The notes under the pieces: generated by a model
What the model was told of the DNA's origin: nothing
Databases searched by the model: none
What the model saw: only the letters and a program-made list of their open reading frames with translations
Assembly (NCBI GenBank): GCA_030077755.1
Contig: JAQJZZ010000015.1
Location: 992,001-1,056,000, forward strand
Direction of reading: 5' to 3'
Length of the DNA: 64,000 bases
From: Filosporella fistucella
Taxonomy: Eukaryota > Ascomycota > Leotiomycetes > Helotiales
Part shown: piece by piece, positions 60,501-64,000 of the stretch
Numbering within the stretch: position 1 is the first letter of the stretch
How the letters are laid out: each line of letters starts with the position of its first letter
Translations under genes and position numbers: made by a program

Positions 60501-61775
60501 TAAATCCTGACTATGGTCAAACGGATGTCTCCAACAGAAGGTGGATTAAGAGCTGTTGTGGTTGTATTTTCCCCACATGTCTTACCTATAATTTTCTGGA
60601 AGCCCGCCGTTGTCCTCCCCTGATTACACAAGAAACTATGACTTATGTCCTAAGCATGAAAATTCGTCTCCGCATCCTACTCTGAGCGCTCTTGTCGTGT
60701 TAAGCGGTTGTTGGACGCAAGGTAGCTAGCAGTCAAGGTAAATCCAGAATGGCGATAATTACGGAAAGATGCCGAATGTTGTGAACTCGCGAAACCCACT
60801 TTCATTTCGAGTCATGGCTCATTTTTTTGGTTTGTATGTTTGTCTTTCTTCATTTGAAGCTTCATCCTTGTGGGGGGGGGGGGCTTGTTTGTGGCTTCTG
60901 CCAAAATTTTCCAGTTCAAGAAAAGGATTTATACTCATAAACATACGTGGACTCATTTCCTACATTGTTGTCTGCATGAGCGGTCGGTCATTCCTACAGT
61001 AACAGCAAGAAAAAGAGCCACTATTCAATACGGGTAATCAAGTACTTACAGCAAGATATTGTGTTCCATGTTTAGGAACAGTGCATTGGCCTGGATGAAT
61101 CTAGAGCAAGGCGGGATATGGTTTGGCCGGTAGTGACAGCCTCACAATTTCAGGTAAAGATAGAAAGTGACAACTCTAAGAGACGAAAAGCGAAATAGTT
61201 ATGGTAAGAACTGTCAGATGTCACTCGCTGGTCCCCATCAGCCCTGTTAGCCCAAGCTCAGCCTCGTGGCGAGGCAATCAGACCAATAAATTCAGTGGTA
61301 GCAAAGCACAAGAGCCATGAGGGAGGCTCAATTGGGTACACTCGGGATCTCAATATTGCCTAATGATATGACACTGGAAGTTGAGGTAAGAATAGCGATT
61401 CGATGACATTGTCCCGTTTGATAAAATTGATACCCTTTCGTGTTGTTAAATGCTGCTATATACCCTTAGCAGCATTCATAAGCCATAACAATTCTGACCT
61501 CTTTACTCTTCAGTTCTGAAGCCTTGAGCGCCAAAATCTGATATCTGAATGCTCAGATGCCCGGAATCCAGAGTGAAAATCTCTCGTTATTAGAATTTCT
61601 CACTTCTTGCCATATTTCTCAGTCGTAATAAGTATACCCTTCAAACTAAGGCATCGCTTCCCAGATATTTCTTCATCTCTCTTACTAACTCCTCTCTCCT
61701 CTTTTTAAGTACTTTCCTAGCCAATCTCGATCCAGCCAGATGATCGCTATTTATCCTTAGATCTGGTATAACTTG
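60501..61775. other. 1.3 kb region without a supportable gene
   Basis: No gene recognised. A 12-base G run lies at 60882-60893. A 77-codon open frame at 60769-61002 has no support. Confidence 0.45.
60882..60893 (+). repeat. poly(G) tract, 12 bases
   Basis: Uninterrupted G run in noncoding sequence; likely to vary in length and to be error-prone in sequencing. Confidence 0.6.
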
Positions 61776-62400
61776 TTAGTCTAACACCTTGAAATCTGCA
61801 CAAAATATGCAAATGGAAGGACTTACAATCCCACATTCCGCCCCATCTCCAACATCCCCAGGCATCCATGATACTCTCCCCTCCCATTTTCCTTTCCTCC
61901 CTTTCTCTTTCTCCTTCCCTGCCCAGCCTCCAAACTTTTCTGTCTCTTAGCATATCTCTTTCCCTCCTCTTAACCCACCCTTTAATTTCTCCCCATTTCA
62001 CCATCGCTCTGACCCCAATACTTCCTATCTCTCCGCCTCTTGCCCTCTTCTGCCTCGTACACGCTCTAAAGTCTGTTTTCGCACATTGACTCCTCTCTTT
62101 TGCTTCCCCTTCAATCCTCTCACATCTTTTCCCTCGAACATCTCCTACCTCCCTAATATCTCTCTCAAAACATGGTTTACGAGAAGAAATGGTAGAATAT
62201 CTTTTTTCTACAGTGTAGCCAGGAGACGGTGAAAAAGTCACAACCTTTCTTGGCGCAGTAAGTGATGATAAAAAAGGAAGGCTGTGATGGGAGGTCAGAG
62301 GACATTTAAATGCATTCTGTACACCTATTTTTGTAGCTGGAAACCTCGAAAATCTCGATCTCGAGAGGGAAAGAAGACGAGGTAGACTTGGTGATGACAT
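61776..62400 (-). CDS. small arginine-rich protein, possibly mitochondrial, function unknown
   Basis: A start at 62398-62400 and one intron (61826 to 61796) give two exons, 62400-61827 and 61795-61776, encoding 197 residues ending MWDYFKVLD. Without splicing the frame reads on to 61747. The intron has a GTAAGT donor and GCAG acceptor in matching phase. The N-terminus MSSPSLPRLLSLSRSRFSRF lacks acidic residues and is rich in Ser, Leu and Arg, typical of a mitochondrial presequence. The body is very rich in Arg, Lys, Glu and Gly. I recognise no domain. The opposite strand is a pyrimidine-rich low-complexity run, which can create long open frames by chance, so the call is tentative. Confidence 0.42.
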
Positions 62401-62867
62401 AGCTGTGGTAGTATATGTGAAATATGATGGCAGGAGTCTATCATAAAAATAATATATGAGTTTGAATGTAACGAAGATGCAGGACAATATGCCTTTAGAA
62501 GAATAGATATGAAAAATTTAAAATGGGAAAAGCAAAAGGGGAGTCGTAATATTGTTGTAATGCGAGGAAAAATCGGCGTAATATTCCTGCGCTTGTGATG
62601 ATGTTTAGCGCAGTCAGACTTTCCAGATTAGGTGTAAGAACTAAACCTCACCACGGAAAAGACGTAATCAGGGCAGGGCAAATTCATAAAGCGAGATATT
62701 GACACCTGTCAAATACTCTATTGATAAAATCTCGAATCCCTCTGTTCTGAATCAAGCCACCATACTTGGATGTTCTATCCTATAACGAAAGAAATCCGAC
62801 GCCAAATCCATCTATAAGCGCCCGCTCTACCCAACCAATTCCGATATCTATCCTGCATTCACTATGA
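62401..62867. other. intergenic region
   Basis: Upstream of the small protein and downstream of the MFS transporter at the right edge. No gene seen. Confidence 0.45.
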
Positions 62868-64000
62868 TCAAGCTTCTCGCTCCGCCAAATCTCGCTCTTC
62901 TTGTAGTCGCAATCTATGAGTGTACCAGATACTCCAAAGACTGACTCCCAAGCCAAGAAGACATGCAACGACAGTAACTAAATATGCACTCCTGTAGCAT
63001 GCGAGACCCTCGGTACATTCTCGCTCTCCGCCCGGTTTGACAATACTATGATTATCATATACCATGCCATAGAATAAGTTGAACACGTTCCCGCTGATGA
63101 CGGGACTCAACGTCATGCAACCCCAATTCGTACTCAAGCCATGAACCCCAAAAGCCTCGGCGACAAGAGACGGAAAACATCCAAAGAGGAAACCATACGC
63201 CAATCCTGTGAAGCCTGACACGAGTCCTAGAACATGAGGGTTCTCAATGGATAGGGCGAAACACTGAGCAGCAAGGAAGATAAGAGCTGCGATCGTAAGG
63301 CACCATAGACGAGATGCATGGAGGACTTTGACAAGAAAGTCTGATCCCACACCTACAAATCGTTAAATTGTCTCAACATACACAGCAGAAAACTTACCAC
63401 TCGAAAGACGCCCAACGAAGCTGCACACAGAAAGTATAGAAACGTGCATAGCCTGTCGTTTCATGATGAAATCTTCAGTCACCGAATCGTCGTAATGTCG
63501 CCATAGAGCAGTCACGTCGTTGCCAATATTACTACAACAGATCAGTAAAGTTCCAAAGCCACTATTTGTCACATACTTGATAGTCATCAACCCGACTCCA
63601 GTCAATATACCCATCAAAGCAAATAGCTGCCAGAACTCAACCAACGGGAGCATCTTAAATCCTCGAATATCTACACGATGAGCATGATCCTTAATAACTA
63701 CTTCTTCAGATACATCGCCAGGACTCGATGATGTTGATTTAGACATCAAAGAGGAGGTCTCATCTGCTTCGGACATGGAGCCCTCGGGTGCCTCGACGCC
63801 TACATCTTGTTGATTTAGGGCGTCTCCACGATTTGGATATGCGCTAACAAAGGTTGACCTACCTGGTTCTAAGAGTGCCTGCTCTGCTCTTTGTTTGGCT
63901 TCCTCCGACTTTGTTCTATGAAGGCGGCTCGAATCCGAACCAGCTCGCCCGGTATTTGTGGGCACTGCTGTATAGTGGGGGTGAGGAAGTACTCGTAGGA
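62868..64000 (-). CDS. MFS transporter, C-terminal half (partial, runs off the window)
   Basis: The frame is open to the window edge on the minus strand, so the N-terminal half lies beyond 64000. Visible exons begin with a long acidic, Ser-rich cytosolic loop (about 64000-63680), typical of the central loop. Then come LVEFWQLFALMGILTGVGLM (span 7), a loop with NIGNDVTALW, SILSVCSFVGRLSSG (span 8), then spans 9-12 including HVLGLVSGFTGLAYGFLFGCFPSLVAEAFGVHGLSTNWG. The last exon ends at 62868. The NIGNDVTALWRHYD and SLVAEAFGVHGLSTNWG motifs match the nodulin-like/MCH1 monocarboxylate-type group of fungal MFS proteins, often vacuolar or plasma-membrane. The substrate is unknown. Confidence 0.85.

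Overview
The window is nuclear DNA from a filamentous ascomycete, most likely a plant-associated Leotiomycete. Evidence for this is many short GT-AG introns (about 45-120 nt), a fungal Zn2Cys6 regulator, a highly reducing polyketide synthase (HR-PKS), a secreted PL3 pectate lyase, and C-to-T decay in a repeat that looks like repeat-induced point mutation (RIP). The genus is inferred only. Coordinates are for the genomic span of each gene; exon limits were placed by hand from splice motifs and reading frame.

Layout. 0.6-6.4 kb: zinc alcohol dehydrogenase (+), MFS sugar transporter (-), TauD-type dioxygenase (+). 6.4-9.6 kb: gene-free, holding a decayed ~1.7 kb tandem repeat array. 9.6-12.9 kb: a large disordered protein with a SUMO-interaction-like motif. 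13.0-17.3 kb: P450 (-) and MFS transporter (-). 17.7-33.3 kb: class I glutamine-amidotransferase-like peptidase (-), PLP aminotransferase (-), 5-oxoprolinase (+), Zn2Cys6 regulator (+), an isocitrate-lyase-fold protein that has lost the family's catalytic motif (-), and a Dal5-like transporter (+). 34.4-38.7 kb: PL3 pectate lyase (-) and a cysteine-rich secreted protein (+). 39.1-46.6 kb: SDR (-), amino-acid permease (-), a large unrecognised protein (+). 46.9-57.9 kb: HR-PKS (-) divergently paired with a flavin monooxygenase (+). 58-64 kb: sparse region with a broken C2H2 zinc-finger gene, a small unrecognised protein, and the C-terminal half of an MFS transporter running off the right edge.

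How genes may work together. The HR-PKS and monooxygenase look like a minimal polyketide cluster. The 17.7-33.3 kb block reads like a small metabolic cluster around gamma-glutamyl or 5-oxoproline chemistry: a peptidase-like amidotransferase, oxoprolinase (releasing glutamate), an aminotransferase, a neofunctionalised lyase, its own regulator and a transporter. TCACGTGA palindromes and a TCGGC-N7-GCCGA inverted repeat lie in its intergenic regions. This grouping is inference. The most unusual single item is the isocitrate-lyase homologue without the catalytic cysteine.
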